A stretch of 45,006 nt of DNA from a virus. How positions within the stretch are numbered: position 1 is the first letter of the stretch; every line of letters begins with the position of its first letter. The position numbers and the translations under genes are program-made. The stretch covers positions 1-45,006 of IMG/VR virus record IMGVR_UViG_3300029286_002680. The stretch is one strand, 5' to 3'. Below, piece by piece: positions 1-8,990 of this stretch. The notes beneath the pieces were generated by a model that saw nothing but the letters and a program-made list of their open reading frames with translations, searched no databases and was not told where the DNA came from.

Positions 1-1
1 T

Positions 2-373
2 CACCTTAAAATAAGACTATTAAAGATTTCAGATGAAATTTGCCTATCAATGGTCATGAATACAATATGTAAGAACAAAAACGCTTGTAGCATAAGAGAA
101 AATGAGAACTGGTACGCCATGGATGTTCAGAATATATTTAAGGATAAACTTCCAGATGCTACTGCTTGGGAGACAGAAGAATGGTTTACTGGAGAAAAAT
201 CTATGGTCAATCCTGCTTTGATGCTTATTACAGGAAATCTCAATACTCTTAAGAACTTAGGTAGAAGTACGCTTGGTCCTCGTATAACAAAAGATGGACA
301 AGCACCAGTGGCAAAAGGCTGTAGTTCATGCCAGCGGTCTAAGCCACAAATGGAGGTAAAGCCAGTAACTTAA
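2..373 (+). CDS. Hypothetical protein, C-terminal part (5' end outside window)
   Basis: The reading frame is open from the left edge of the window to the TAA at 371-373, so the gene probably begins upstream. In-frame ATG codons at 50 and 56 have no Shine-Dalgarno sequence in front of them. The visible part is about 123 residues, with a Trp-rich centre (ENWYAMDV, WETEEWF) and a C-terminal CSSC pair near the end. I do not recognise a family. The next gene follows after 44 bases with its own ribosome binding site. Confidence 0.55.
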   Translation, partial: HLKIRLLKISDEICLSMVMNTICKNKNACSIRENENWYAMDVQNIFKDKLPDATAWETEEWFTGEKSMVNPALMLITGNLNTLKNLGRSTLGPRITKDGQAPVAKGCSSCQRSKPQMEVKPVT

Positions 374-417
374 ACGTATTACAAAAATAGTAAAGTTGCT
401 TTTTAAAAGGAATTACT

Positions 418-777
418 ATGATTATTCAAAGTTTTTTAACAATTCAAAACCAGATTAAGATACTGCACTGGCAAACCACTTCCTATGCTGCTCACAAGGC
501 TCTCGGGAAAGCCTACGACGAGCTGGACGACCTTATGGATCAATTTGTCGAGGTGTATGCTGGAGGTGACAGAGGAATCCTTAAAATAGATTCTTTGTCT
601 ACTAAGTGTCATGGTATAGAAGCGGTAAAACCTATGGATTTTATTGACAGCGTAGAAAAATTCATTTCAGGTAAGCTTTCTGAGTCTATCTCAGAAGAGC
701 GTACCGATTTGCACAACATCAAGGATGAAATGCTTAGTGTAGTCAATCGTACACGTTATTTACTGAATTTACAATAA
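418..777 (+). CDS. DUF5856-like protein (Dps/ferritin-like helical fold)
   Basis: 119 residues. An AAAGGA motif 6 bases before the ATG sets the start. The N-terminal half has the pattern I associate with DUF5856 of phages and large viruses: NQIKILHWQT, then SYAAHKALGKAYDELDDL, then a conserved DQFVEVYAG. The His-Trp and the acidic residues resemble the ferritin/Dps-like four-helix arrangement, but I cannot show metal binding, and function is unknown. The rest is predicted helical (LSESISEERTDLHNIKDEML). The family name is from memory of the motif; confidence is good for the family and low for any function. Confidence 0.7.
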   Translation: MIIQSFLTIQNQIKILHWQTTSYAAHKALGKAYDELDDLMDQFVEVYAGGDRGILKIDSLSTKCHGIEAVKPMDFIDSVEKFISGKLSESISEERTDLHNIKDEMLSVVNRTRYLLNLQ

Positions 778-778
778 T

Positions 779-874
779 ATGAGCACAGATCAAGAAAAAT
801 TTGAAAATCTTCCCAGAGATTTCAGTATTCCAGTTGTTTACGATAACGATTCGGATATAGATATAGACGATTAG
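779..874 (+). CDS. Small acidic protein of 31 residues (possible)
   Basis: A short open frame that starts one base after the stop of the preceding gene (TAATATG) and ends with DNDSDIDIDD. Its TAG stop shares its last G with the first base of the tRNA-Ser gene. There is no clear Shine-Dalgarno sequence of its own, so it would rely on translational coupling. Nine or more Asp/Glu residues in 31 make it strongly acidic. It could be a real micro-gene or chance. Confidence 0.35.
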   Translation: MSTDQEKFENLPRDFSIPVVYDNDSDIDIDD

Positions 875-960
875 GACAGATGTCCGAGCGGTTGAAGGAG
901 CAGCATTGGAAATGCTGTTTACGGGAGACTGTAACGTGGGTTCGAATCCCACTCTGTCCG
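874..960 (+). tRNA. tRNA-Ser (anticodon GGA)
   Basis: The ends GGACAGA (874-880) and TCTGTCC (953-959) form a 7-bp acceptor stem, followed by discriminator G960. The anticodon arm is CAGCA / TGCTG with loop TTGGAAA, giving anticodon GGA at 908-910, which reads UCC and UCU. The long variable arm (about 918-935) and the T arm GTGGG TTCGAAT CCCAC are those of a class II serine tRNA. CCA is not encoded. TCT is a common serine codon in the surrounding genes, so it would help translation of phage messages. Confidence 0.95.
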
Positions 961-976
961 TTATTTGGTTGCAGCA

Positions 977-1186
977 ATGAATAAGAAAAAAGAAGCCTTA
1001 AGCTCCAAATCGGCAATTACAAGGCTTGAGCTTCATCATGTAGACGCCAGTGACTACTTCACTGGTAATGATGAAATTTACTTTATACCGATTCCACCTG
1101 GTATAACAGATCACTTGGGATGGTCTGACAACGATCAGCTTGATATGCAGATCAAAGATGGAAAAATTATCTTAACTAAAAAATAG
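977..1186 (+). CDS. Small AbrB/MazE-like DNA-binding protein
   Basis: 69 residues from ATG 977; an in-frame TTG at 965 lies only 4 bases after the tRNA and is less likely. The C-terminal half, IPPGITDHLGW followed by SDNDQLDMQIKDGKIILTKK, is the swapped-hairpin pattern of SpoVT/AbrB and MazE-type domains (I-P-x-x-I-x-x-x-L-G-W, then G/N-D-x-L, then I-x-L). Such domains bind DNA as dimers, as antitoxins or transition-state regulators. No toxin gene adjoins it; the next gene is of unknown function. Confidence 0.6.
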   Translation: MNKKKEALSSKSAITRLELHHVDASDYFTGNDEIYFIPIPPGITDHLGWSDNDQLDMQIKDGKIILTKK

Positions 1187-1216
1187 GTAATTATATAGTT
1201 ATTAAGAAATAGCTAC

Positions 1217-1543
1217 ATGCATCGCATATTCGAACTTATAAGTAATTTTACGAAGACTGCCTCTATCTCGCATTCTGTTTCTCGTTTTCAGACTGCGCTA
1301 ATTAAAGGAAGCAGCCCCAAAAGTGCTCGTAAGAGCATGGAAGTAAAAATACACTACAGATCAAGTCAGAAAAAAGCAACAGTTGATGTGGATGAATTCA
1401 CAAGATCTGGACATAAACATCGTTGCTACGAACTTGAAGATGTTGGCCGTGACGTATTTAAGAAAATGGAAAGCTTGATATCAAAAGGGCATTGGGGCAT
1501 GTTTTTTGCTATAGTAAATAAACATCGAATAGTTTCAGAATAA
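1217..1543 (+). CDS. Hypothetical protein with N-terminal FxKxAS motif
   Basis: 108 residues, basic (many Lys, Arg and His). I do not recognise a family. The N-terminus (residues 1-16, MHRIFELISNFTKTAS) contains an F-x-K-x-A-S pattern that also occurs near the N-termini of the proteins at 8980-9381 and 11554-11943, which are otherwise unrelated. The stop lies 5 bases from the end of the convergent helicase gene, with no terminator between. Confidence 0.65.
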   Translation: MHRIFELISNFTKTASISHSVSRFQTALIKGSSPKSARKSMEVKIHYRSSQKKATVDVDEFTRSGHKHRCYELEDVGRDVFKKMESLISKGHWGMFFAIVNKHRIVSE

Positions 1544-1547
1544 AATA

Positions 1548-4061
1548 TTAAGCTCCAGAGGCTCGATATTGCTCGTCGATGTTTTCCATCTGTACCAATG
1601 CTGCCCATTTTCTTTCTCTTATCTTTGCAATTTGCTCGTTGGCATTACCAGTACTGGCAGATGCTGCAGACTTTTCCTCATCTGAAAGATTTTGTATACG
1701 CTCTGCAATTTCTTTCTTTTTCTTAAGAAGTTCGTAAAATCTTCTATCTAAAGTGTTTTCAGCAAGCATGTATGTGACATTGACTGCGTTTAAAGAATTG
1801 ATTCTATAGAATCTTCCCAAAGACTGGTCGTCATCACTTGGAGACCAATCAAAATCGTTCACTATTACGTCTGTCAAAATATTGGGAAAATCTATGCCGG
1901 TTCCTCCAGCGTCAATACTGATCACTATTGCCACATATTCTGATCCCGGCTCCTTAAAAGCCTGTATCTCTGATTGACGAATACGTCTGTTCTGACCTCC
2001 AGATATTGCTGCAACCTTTTTGCCTTGGCCTGGGAATATCTCTTCCAGTAAAAGCTCAAGTCTTCTTTTAATTTCTTGTAGTGTTTTTGCGTGTGCAGTA
2101 AATACTCCAACTTTTTTGCCTTGAGTAATTAAGTTTTCTGCAAGAGCAACAGTATGTAATATTTTTGAATATGCAATCTTCTCTCTTATTTTGCTCATTT
2201 CCTGAGCAGATGGTCTATCTCTGTTCCTTACTCCTTTCATAATTTCTTCTATATTTGATTCTGTAACTGCAAATCTATCTTCACTAATTTTGATAGGTGG
2301 CATATCTGGATTAACTTCTTGCTTTGTTCTTCTAATGTAAACTCCCTGATCTGTAAGTAAGTCTCTTATTTCATCAGCCTTTACGTATTGGTCTTTTGGG
2401 TTTTTGGAATCTCCACCGTATCTGGCTTTAAACTCTTCGTACTTCATTAGTCCAGCATTGTGATTTATTGCTCTGAGCTGATTGTAAATGTCTATTGGTT
2501 TGTTTGCGACTATGGTTGCTGATGCTCCCCAGACAAACGGAATGTACTGAGTAACCTCTTGTACATTAAAAGTTCTATGGCTACTTGTGTGTTTCAAATT
2601 TATTCTGTCTCTATGTTCTGGATTGCCATTTTTTATCATGTGAACCTCATCCAGTATGCATACTGTAAATAATCCAGACTTTGCCATCTGCGCTAGCGAT
2701 TTCGTTACTAATTCTCTTATTGGTGCTGGATTGTCTGGGGAGGTAACAGTATCTTCTTCAAAAATTTGATAAGAAACAACAGTCCATTTTGCTGGGATCA
2801 TCCAATCATCTGATATATCTGAGTCTTTGTCTCCAGTAATTTTTTGTATTTCTAAAATAAGTTGTGGTACTACTGCATTTTTGGTTATTATGAGACATCT
2901 GCCGCCGTTTCTTTCGAGTCTCATACTTGCAGCAACGATGCATTGAATGGTTTTGCCTACACCAACTTCGTCGCCCAGCAGCGCATTTTGTCTGCTGTAA
3001 AGGAATTTAATTCCATCTTTTTGAGCGTTAAAGAATCTTTTCTTTTTAGGCGGTATGGTCGAATCTCGGAAGAACAATTTTTCATAACTTTTAATATCTT
3101 CAGTAAATTCAGCATCGTCTTCGAATCCGTCCATCTCTCCATCAACTCTTGTTTTGGGCATTACGCCTTTTGCCGCCAATTGTTCGATCACATCATGTAG
3201 TGCACTAGTGTTAAAGTTATTTCTTTCCAAAATTAGCTGTAATGCTTTTGCCTCTCTGTAGCTGCATCTAAAGAAATAAATTTCTTTATTACCAATATCC
3301 ATTTCAAAAACTTTTTGCTCTACATCAGTAGAGTTTATGCTTGTTGCTTTATTGGGGAAAATAAAGTTAATAATATCTTTTGCCAAATTACTTGTCTTTG
3401 ATGGATCAAAAGTTCCATGATATATATTTATCTTAAAATTCCATCCAGCTTTATCAGATTCTGTAGCTCTCACTATTGGGTTGATAGCTACAGCGCTCCC
3501 CTCTGGCAATTTTGTGGCAATTGGCTCTAAAGCTGTAGTATTAAAATTACTTCGCTTTAAAGCCTGTATGTATTGTTGAAATAAATCTTTACTTACTGAG
3601 GATATGAAGAAGTCATTTTCTCCACTTGCTCTAAAATGGTCTTTAAATATATTGCGTGTTATACTATAAAATATAGCGCTGAATTTGTTGGTAGCTATAT
3701 GTATCTCTCCTAATTCAAAAGACTTTAATTGTATTGCAATGTCGTCGTTAGGTCTGAACGACTGTGGTATTGCAAAAGTTCCAGTCCTGTTCTCTTTGGC
3801 TCCCATTTCTGCCAGTAGATTGAGAATTTTGTCCTTATGCTCAAAAGAACTGCGCATAGTTTTTGCAAAACCATTAGCAGATATCATGTATGCTGGAATT
3901 CTGAGTTGCCCAAGTTTTTGGGCGAAATGACAGAATTGCTCTGGAGTTATTTGATATAACCCGAGATTTAGTTGACCTACTCTGTCGATATCTAATGTAT
4001 AAGTAAATGCATCAATATTCATTATTCTATTTTTCGAGGACTTTGGGTCCATGACCTCCAT
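1548..4061 (-). CDS. SNF2-family helicase/ATPase
   Basis: 837 residues. The C-terminal ~500 residues carry the two RecA-like domains of SNF2 ATPases: Walker A GDEVGVGKT (363-371), DEVH box (471-474), motif III GASAT (about 512), then the second domain with SGGQNRRIRQ, IDAGGTGIDFP, and arginine-finger motif QSLGRFYRI. Such proteins translocate on DNA; in phages they may remodel or repair DNA. The N-terminal 340 residues hold two related repeats, recognisable by RSNFNTTALEPIATKL (171-185) and RNNFNTSALHDVIEQL (280-295). The start is uncertain: ATG 4061, ATG 4052 or ATG 4022 are all in frame and none has a well-spaced Shine-Dalgarno. It overlaps the divergent GT gene at 4051. Confidence 0.88.
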   Translation of the reverse strand: MEVMDPKSSKNRIMNIDAFTYTLDIDRVGQLNLGLYQITPEQFCHFAQKLGQLRIPAYMISANGFAKTMRSSFEHKDKILNLLAEMGAKENRTGTFAIPQSFRPNDDIAIQLKSFELGEIHIATNKFSAIFYSITRNIFKDHFRASGENDFFISSVSKDLFQQYIQALKRSNFNTTALEPIATKLPEGSAVAINPIVRATESDKAGWNFKINIYHGTFDPSKTSNLAKDIINFIFPNKATSINSTDVEQKVFEMDIGNKEIYFFRCSYREAKALQLILERNNFNTSALHDVIEQLAAKGVMPKTRVDGEMDGFEDDAEFTEDIKSYEKLFFRDSTIPPKKKRFFNAQKDGIKFLYSRQNALLGDEVGVGKTIQCIVAASMRLERNGGRCLIITKNAVVPQLILEIQKITGDKDSDISDDWMIPAKWTVVSYQIFEEDTVTSPDNPAPIRELVTKSLAQMAKSGLFTVCILDEVHMIKNGNPEHRDRINLKHTSSHRTFNVQEVTQYIPFVWGASATIVANKPIDIYNQLRAINHNAGLMKYEEFKARYGGDSKNPKDQYVKADEIRDLLTDQGVYIRRTKQEVNPDMPPIKISEDRFAVTESNIEEIMKGVRNRDRPSAQEMSKIREKIAYSKILHTVALAENLITQGKKVGVFTAHAKTLQEIKRRLELLLEEIFPGQGKKVAAISGGQNRRIRQSEIQAFKEPGSEYVAIVISIDAGGTGIDFPNILTDVIVNDFDWSPSDDDQSLGRFYRINSLNAVNVTYMLAENTLDRRFYELLKKKKEIAERIQNLSDEEKSAASASTGNANEQIAKIRERKWAALVQMENIDEQYRASGA

Positions 4062-4809
4062 TTTTACACTATTAACAGCAAGCTATAACAATTTGTCGTA
4101 TTTAGATGCCTGGATGGAAAGCGTATTATTACAAGATTACAGGCCATTGCGACTATCCTTTGTAGATGATTCCAGTACAGACGGTACTTGTGATCAATTT
4201 CCTAAATATGCTCAAAAACTTGCAAATAAAGACGTGCAAGTAGAATACATAAGAAACAGTACAAGACAATATTACGGCAATTGTCTTAAAATTGCTTTTG
4301 ATATATCTAAGGGTGATTTTTTTGGGTGTTTAGATGCAGATGACGCCTTGCTTCCTGGTGCTGTCAGTTCAGTCATGGAGCAATATATGAAATATCCTAA
4401 TATCGGATACGTATATACCCAATTTGTGACTGCTGATTTTAATATGAAGCCAATGCGAAAAGGCTTTAGCTCATGCCCTCCACCAAATAGCAATTTACTT
4501 AATGAAGGGCAGCGCAACAAGCATTGCTATAGCCATTTTAGGACATTTTCTAAACGCATAGAGAGATTAGATAAGGTTTGGGCACAGAACCTGAAATGTG
4601 CGGTTGACAAATATATGGGCTACAGGCTCGAGGAGCTTGCTGATGGACTGTTCCTTGATAGGCCGTGCTATCTATGGAGAACGGGCAGGAAGGACTCTAT
4701 AGGCCATACGGAGCCTTCTAGGGCTCAATGGCATAAAGTTATCTCTGAGGCTCGCAGGAGGCGTAATATGTGGAAGATAACACCTCATCCAATCATTTCA
4801 GCAGAATGA
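4051..4809 (+). CDS. Glycosyltransferase family 2
   Basis: 252 residues with a GT-A fold. Nucleotide-binding strand FTLLTASYNN at the N-terminus, DDSSTDGT (about 38-45) and the metal-binding GCLDADDALLPGA (about 90-102). It would transfer a sugar from a nucleotide donor in the cytoplasm. GAGGA 9 bases before ATG 4051 is a plausible ribosome binding site. The stop overlaps the start of the next gene in an ATGA junction, so the two are translationally coupled. It is divergent from the helicase gene with overlapping starts. Confidence 0.88.
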   Translation: MTSIFTLLTASYNNLSYLDAWMESVLLQDYRPLRLSFVDDSSTDGTCDQFPKYAQKLANKDVQVEYIRNSTRQYYGNCLKIAFDISKGDFFGCLDADDALLPGAVSSVMEQYMKYPNIGYVYTQFVTADFNMKPMRKGFSSCPPPNSNLLNEGQRNKHCYSHFRTFSKRIERLDKVWAQNLKCAVDKYMGYRLEELADGLFLDRPCYLWRTGRKDSIGHTEPSRAQWHKVISEARRRRNMWKITPHPIISAE

Positions 4810-7166
4810 AAGTATCAGTAATCACCACCTTATTTAACTATAAAGCGTATATAGGAGATTGTATACGAAGCGTAGTCACTCAAAATTATGACGATTTAGA
4901 AATGATAGTCGTAGATGATGGGTCTTCTGACGACGGTTGCTCAGTTGTTGAGTCTTATGTAAATAAGTATCCAAGGGTCAGACTGGTGAGATTGAATAAA
5001 AATTACGGCTATTCAACTGCTAAAAATGTTGGAATAAAATGTGCTAATGGCGATTTGATATGCATGTTAGACGCAGACGATATGCTGATGCCAGACTCTA
5101 TTGGCTTACGTGTTAAAAAGATGATGAAAGGTCATGACCTTGTTCATGGTTGGGCTTACAATTTTTCTAAAAGAGGCAGATCAGAAAACGAGATGCGCAG
5201 TAAATGGATCAAGCACAAAAATGATCCATTGCGCTGGAAGTACATTCATCCTCAAGGCGTTATCCTAAAGAAATCTATTCACGACAAAATTGGCCTGTAT
5301 GATGAGGAATTAAAATGTAAAAGCGACAGAGAAATGTGGGCTCGAGTATTTAATCATAATTTTTCTATAGGTTTTTTGGATTCGCCTGTGGCTCTATACA
5401 GGCAACACGAATGCCAAATGCATAAAAGTAAATGGAAAAGAGAAAATAACAAAAGACTTTCAAGCGAGTTAATGAGTCTTGTCGAAATAAGAAAAGTAGA
5501 TACATCAGAATGCATAAGACTTTCTTCTTATGATGCAAGTGGTAAAATCATGAATGGTAAACAAAAAATATCTAACGAAGAAGCGGCTCCAATAGCTGCA
5601 TCATCTCCACAAGATCTTTATAAAGACGATTTTTTTGCAAAGCGTGTTGGAGGAAAGCACGAGTACAATTTTTCTATTGGCAATTACGTAGCGATGAAAC
5701 TTGGACTTGCTTCTATTATAGATCTTGGATGCGGAATAGGCTCTTTTCTTGCCGGAGCTAAGGCTCATGGGGTAGAAAATTTATGTGGCATAGAGATAGG
5801 CTATGATGCAGCAAAGCCACATCTTTCCGCTGAAGTAGCAGACTGCATCAAATTTGGTAATGTTGCAGAAGTTAATAGTTGGGGTAAGTATGACGCCGCA
5901 GTATCTATTGAAGTTGCAGAACATTTACTCCCAGAGCAAGCTGATAATTTTTGCAAAAATCTTGCCAATAATTCTTTGCGAATGATAGTAATGACTGCCG
6001 CTAAGCCTGGACAGGAGGGTGTGTATCATTTTAACTGTCAGCCTAAAGAGTATTGGATAAGAAAGATAGAAGCGTTAGGCTTTAAATATCGCAGCGACTT
6101 ATCTGATAGAATAGCAAATGGATTATTAAGAAATGTCCCAAAAATACCAAAGTATATTCCTCAAAATATTATGGTATTTAAGGTAGAGTCAGATCAAGAA
6201 AACTTAAAAAAAAACTTAATAGTTGACCATCATTCAGAAAAGAATATATCAGTTAGCTTTGACCTTCCAGATAATGACTCAAGCGGTAAGCATAAATTTT
6301 TTCAACGCATCCGTGAGGGTTTAAGGGCAGAGGGGTATTCCATTGCTCGTGGTGGAGAACGGTCCAGCATTCATTTCTATATAAATAATCCAAATAAATA
6401 TTCAAAAGTAAATATTAAAAGGTTGGATGGAGTTTATTTTGATGGAACTTCATTAACTAAAAGTAGAAACCGTGGGATTTTAAATTCTATATCTGCTGCT
6501 GATGGGATAATATATCAAAGTCAGTACTGCAAAGACTTGGGCTGTAAGATATTAAATTTAAAACGCTCACATCCTCATGCAATAATTTACAACGGATGTG
6601 ATCCATCTGAGTTTAATGTTTCACCAGTTTTGCTTGACAAGCCATATTTCTTGGCTTTATGCAAATGGAGACGGCACAAAAGACTTAAAGAAGCAGTTGA
6701 AGGATTCTTGGAGTCTGGTATCAACGACCACTACCTTGTTGTTTCTGGTTCTCCAGATTATCGTATAAGTCATCCATTGATTAAGTATGTTGGTGACCTA
6801 AACAGGCAGGACCTAGCAGGCTACATAGCCGGATGTGTTGGCACGGTTCATTTGGCATGGATAGATTGGTGCCCAAATTCTGTCGTTGAAAGCATTATGG
6901 CTGGGAAACAGGTTATACACACCGATTCTGGAGGTACTCAAGAGATAGTTAGAGGTAGAGGATATCAGGTTGGTGATGTAGTATGGCGCGGAGAACAGGC
7001 AAACCCTAAAGATCCTCCAGGTATAAGTCTGCCAGAAATTGCCAAGGCATATGTAAACAGTATTAAAAAACCAATTATAAATTTTGACAATAGTGATCTT
7101 CATATCAAATTATCTGTAAAAAAATACATGGATTTTGGTATGTCTTTATTAGGTAATAAAAAATGA
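4806..7166 (+). CDS. GT2 - methyltransferase - GT4 three-domain fusion
   Basis: 786 residues, started at ATG 4806 in an ATGA overlap with the previous gene. Domain 1 (about 1-230) is a GT2 glycosyltransferase: VITTLFNYKAY, DDGSSDDG (37-44), MLDADDM (87-93). Domain 2 (about 270-460) is a Rossmann SAM-dependent methyltransferase: IIDLGCGIGSF (304-314), then SIEVAEHL (367-374). Domain 3 (about 475-780) is a GT-B glycosyltransferase resembling GT4: YNGCDPSEF (595-603), ALCKWRRHKRLKEA, VESIMAGKQVIHTDSGGTQE (694-713) with the family's E-x7-E-like donor site. All three would act in turn on one growing glycan. I have not seen this exact order as a standard fusion. Confidence 0.88.
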   Translation: MKVSVITTLFNYKAYIGDCIRSVVTQNYDDLEMIVVDDGSSDDGCSVVESYVNKYPRVRLVRLNKNYGYSTAKNVGIKCANGDLICMLDADDMLMPDSIGLRVKKMMKGHDLVHGWAYNFSKRGRSENEMRSKWIKHKNDPLRWKYIHPQGVILKKSIHDKIGLYDEELKCKSDREMWARVFNHNFSIGFLDSPVALYRQHECQMHKSKWKRENNKRLSSELMSLVEIRKVDTSECIRLSSYDASGKIMNGKQKISNEEAAPIAASSPQDLYKDDFFAKRVGGKHEYNFSIGNYVAMKLGLASIIDLGCGIGSFLAGAKAHGVENLCGIEIGYDAAKPHLSAEVADCIKFGNVAEVNSWGKYDAAVSIEVAEHLLPEQADNFCKNLANNSLRMIVMTAAKPGQEGVYHFNCQPKEYWIRKIEALGFKYRSDLSDRIANGLLRNVPKIPKYIPQNIMVFKVESDQENLKKNLIVDHHSEKNISVSFDLPDNDSSGKHKFFQRIREGLRAEGYSIARGGERSSIHFYINNPNKYSKVNIKRLDGVYFDGTSLTKSRNRGILNSISAADGIIYQSQYCKDLGCKILNLKRSHPHAIIYNGCDPSEFNVSPVLLDKPYFLALCKWRRHKRLKEAVEGFLESGINDHYLVVSGSPDYRISHPLIKYVGDLNRQDLAGYIAGCVGTVHLAWIDWCPNSVVESIMAGKQVIHTDSGGTQEIVRGRGYQVGDVVWRGEQANPKDPPGISLPEIAKAYVNSIKKPIINFDNSDLHIKLSVKKYMDFGMSLLGNKK

Positions 7167-8103
7167 TTAGTCATGTCGTGCTTCATTATAACCGTCCTGG
7201 CTTTTGAGAACTCACATTGAGCTGATAAAAAAATACTGTCCTTCAGTTTCTCAAATTATTATAGCTGATGACGGATCGGATGCAGAGGTTTTAAACTACA
7301 TCTCCAATATTGGTGCAGATATTGTGTATGTTCAGCCTGATCACAAGTTTGAATGGAAAGAAAGTTCTGCCTCTAATACCATACGAGCAGCATTGTCGAA
7401 ATGCAAAGGCACTTTTATAAGTTTTTCTGAGGATGACTTTTTTTTATGGCCAAACGGAATTGATGATAATTCTTTTTACGAAAATGGAACATATCCAGAT
7501 GCAAAGCTGGAGGATGGGCCAGACGCTCTATCTGATGCAGTATTTTTGTTTAATGTTCAGCAGGCAGTAATAGTTCAGCCATCTCGTGATCATTGCGGAT
7601 GGAAGGGAGTGCCAGTCACGGGAAAAACTAGATCTAATGCATTGAAATGGCACCAAATAGATCATAGGAAAAAAACAAGATTTTATTACAGTAATTGGCC
7701 ATGGATAATGAAATTTAGTAATGCTAGATTTTTAAGTTTACCTAAAAACGCTGGTATGTGGAAAGTTGAAAGCCATTTGAATAAATGGATGGCTGATAAC
7801 TATGGAAAAGGAAACTGGAATTGGTGTGCAGATAAAAGACTATTTGTGCATGTTGGTTTGCCATTTTCAAAGAAAGACATGCGCTACGCAGAAAAAACAG
7901 AAAAAGCTTCTATTAGGAACGAGCAGTCTAAGGCTTTTGTCACATCAATAGGAAAAGAAGAAGAGTTTTCTACAATAGATGATTTTAATAAAAAGTTTTT
8001 AGAGAAATGGTTGATTAATAAACCAGAGATTAAAATTGAGGATTTGAAAACTATTGGTTTGAGATCAACATTTGAAAAATTTGCACAAGAGGTCATGAAG
8101 TGA
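7163..8103 (+). CDS. GT2-like glycosyltransferase, interrupted by one missing base
   Basis: ATG 7163 (ATGA overlap with the preceding stop) begins the frame MISHVVLHYNRPGF and hits TGA at 7205-7207. The -1 frame continues LRTHIELIKKY... to 8103. Joined, the two pieces align without a gap to the N-terminus of the next gene (HWNRPYFAQVHVELARHY then DDGSD), so the ancestor had TTTTT where TTTT (7202-7205) now stands. Repaired length is 313 residues. Motifs: IIADDGSD and SFSEDDF (GT-A nucleotide/metal sites), and YSNWPW shared with the paralogue. It is either a sequencing error in a homopolymer, a real mutation or a recoding site. An intact product is not encoded as written. Confidence 0.75.
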
Positions 8104-8990
8104 AGATCTCATATGGCATTTTGCACTGGAACAGACCTTATTTTGCTCAAGTCCATGTGGAGTTAGCTAGGCACTATTTTCCTTTTGTAAATGACTTTGT
8201 CTTACTTGATGATGGATCTGATGCAGGATGTATTGATAAGCTATCGCCTTTTTATGATCGAGTAATTAGATCAAATGCTAACACAAACGGATGGAAAAAA
8301 GGTAGCACTGGAGGACTAGTATCGTCTTTTATAAATGAAAATAATTCTGAATTAATAATATTTGCTGAAGATGATTTTTTGCCATGTCCACTTTTTTTTG
8401 ATGATTCATCTGCTGAGGACAACATGATTCCGCCAGATTGCGTATTTCCTGGTCAGGCTGGTTCGGATTTAGAGAGTGTTCTTTCAGAAGTTGCTAGCAA
8501 AAATGTTTATCTTCAACTTGCTAAGTCTGATTATGGATGGAAAAAACTAAAAACATCTGGTAACGGATTCCTAAAAACAGTAAAACATGAAGAAGGCAAA
8601 AGATCTTACAGTAATTGGCCATGGATGATGCCATCTCGCCTAGCTAAGCTTTCATTTGCTAATATAATAAATACTCCAATATGGCAAATGGAGTCAATTA
8701 TAGATCAGCGTCTTGCCAAGACAAAACATGCTAATATGTGTGTAGCTGTAAAGAACTATGTCCATGCTGGCTTTATATGCAGTACCAGACTAGATGAATT
8801 TGAGAAGATAGGTAAGTTTAATTTTAATAGACGAAGGAGCGCCTCAGAATTCTTTGGTCATAAAATCAAAAGTCTAGATCAAATAAGAAATGATTTTATG
8901 AGAATTTACTTTGAGGGCAAGCGAATAAGGCCTCAGGATTTGATGTCTCAAGGTCTACATGGTGCATTGCATAATTTTATTACTGCATAG
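8100..8990 (+). CDS. GT2-like glycosyltransferase (paralogue of the preceding gene)
   Basis: 296 residues from GTG 8100, which overlaps the preceding TGA (GTGA). N-terminal ILHWNRPYF, LLDDGSD (about 37-43) and FAEDDFLPCP (about 86-95) fit a GT-A nucleotide-sugar fold. YSNWPWMMPSR (about 164-174) followed by IWQMES is shared with the upstream paralogue and may mark an acceptor site. The exact GT family is not clear. The 3' end overlaps the convergent 2H-phosphoesterase gene by 11 bases. Confidence 0.75.
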   Translation: MKISYGILHWNRPYFAQVHVELARHYFPFVNDFVLLDDGSDAGCIDKLSPFYDRVIRSNANTNGWKKGSTGGLVSSFINENNSELIIFAEDDFLPCPLFFDDSSAEDNMIPPDCVFPGQAGSDLESVLSEVASKNVYLQLAKSDYGWKKLKTSGNGFLKTVKHEEGKRSYSNWPWMMPSRLAKLSFANIINTPIWQMESIIDQRLAKTKHANMCVAVKNYVHAGFICSTRLDEFEKIGKFNFNRRRSASEFFGHKIKSLDQIRNDFMRIYFEGKRIRPQDLMSQGLHGALHNFITA

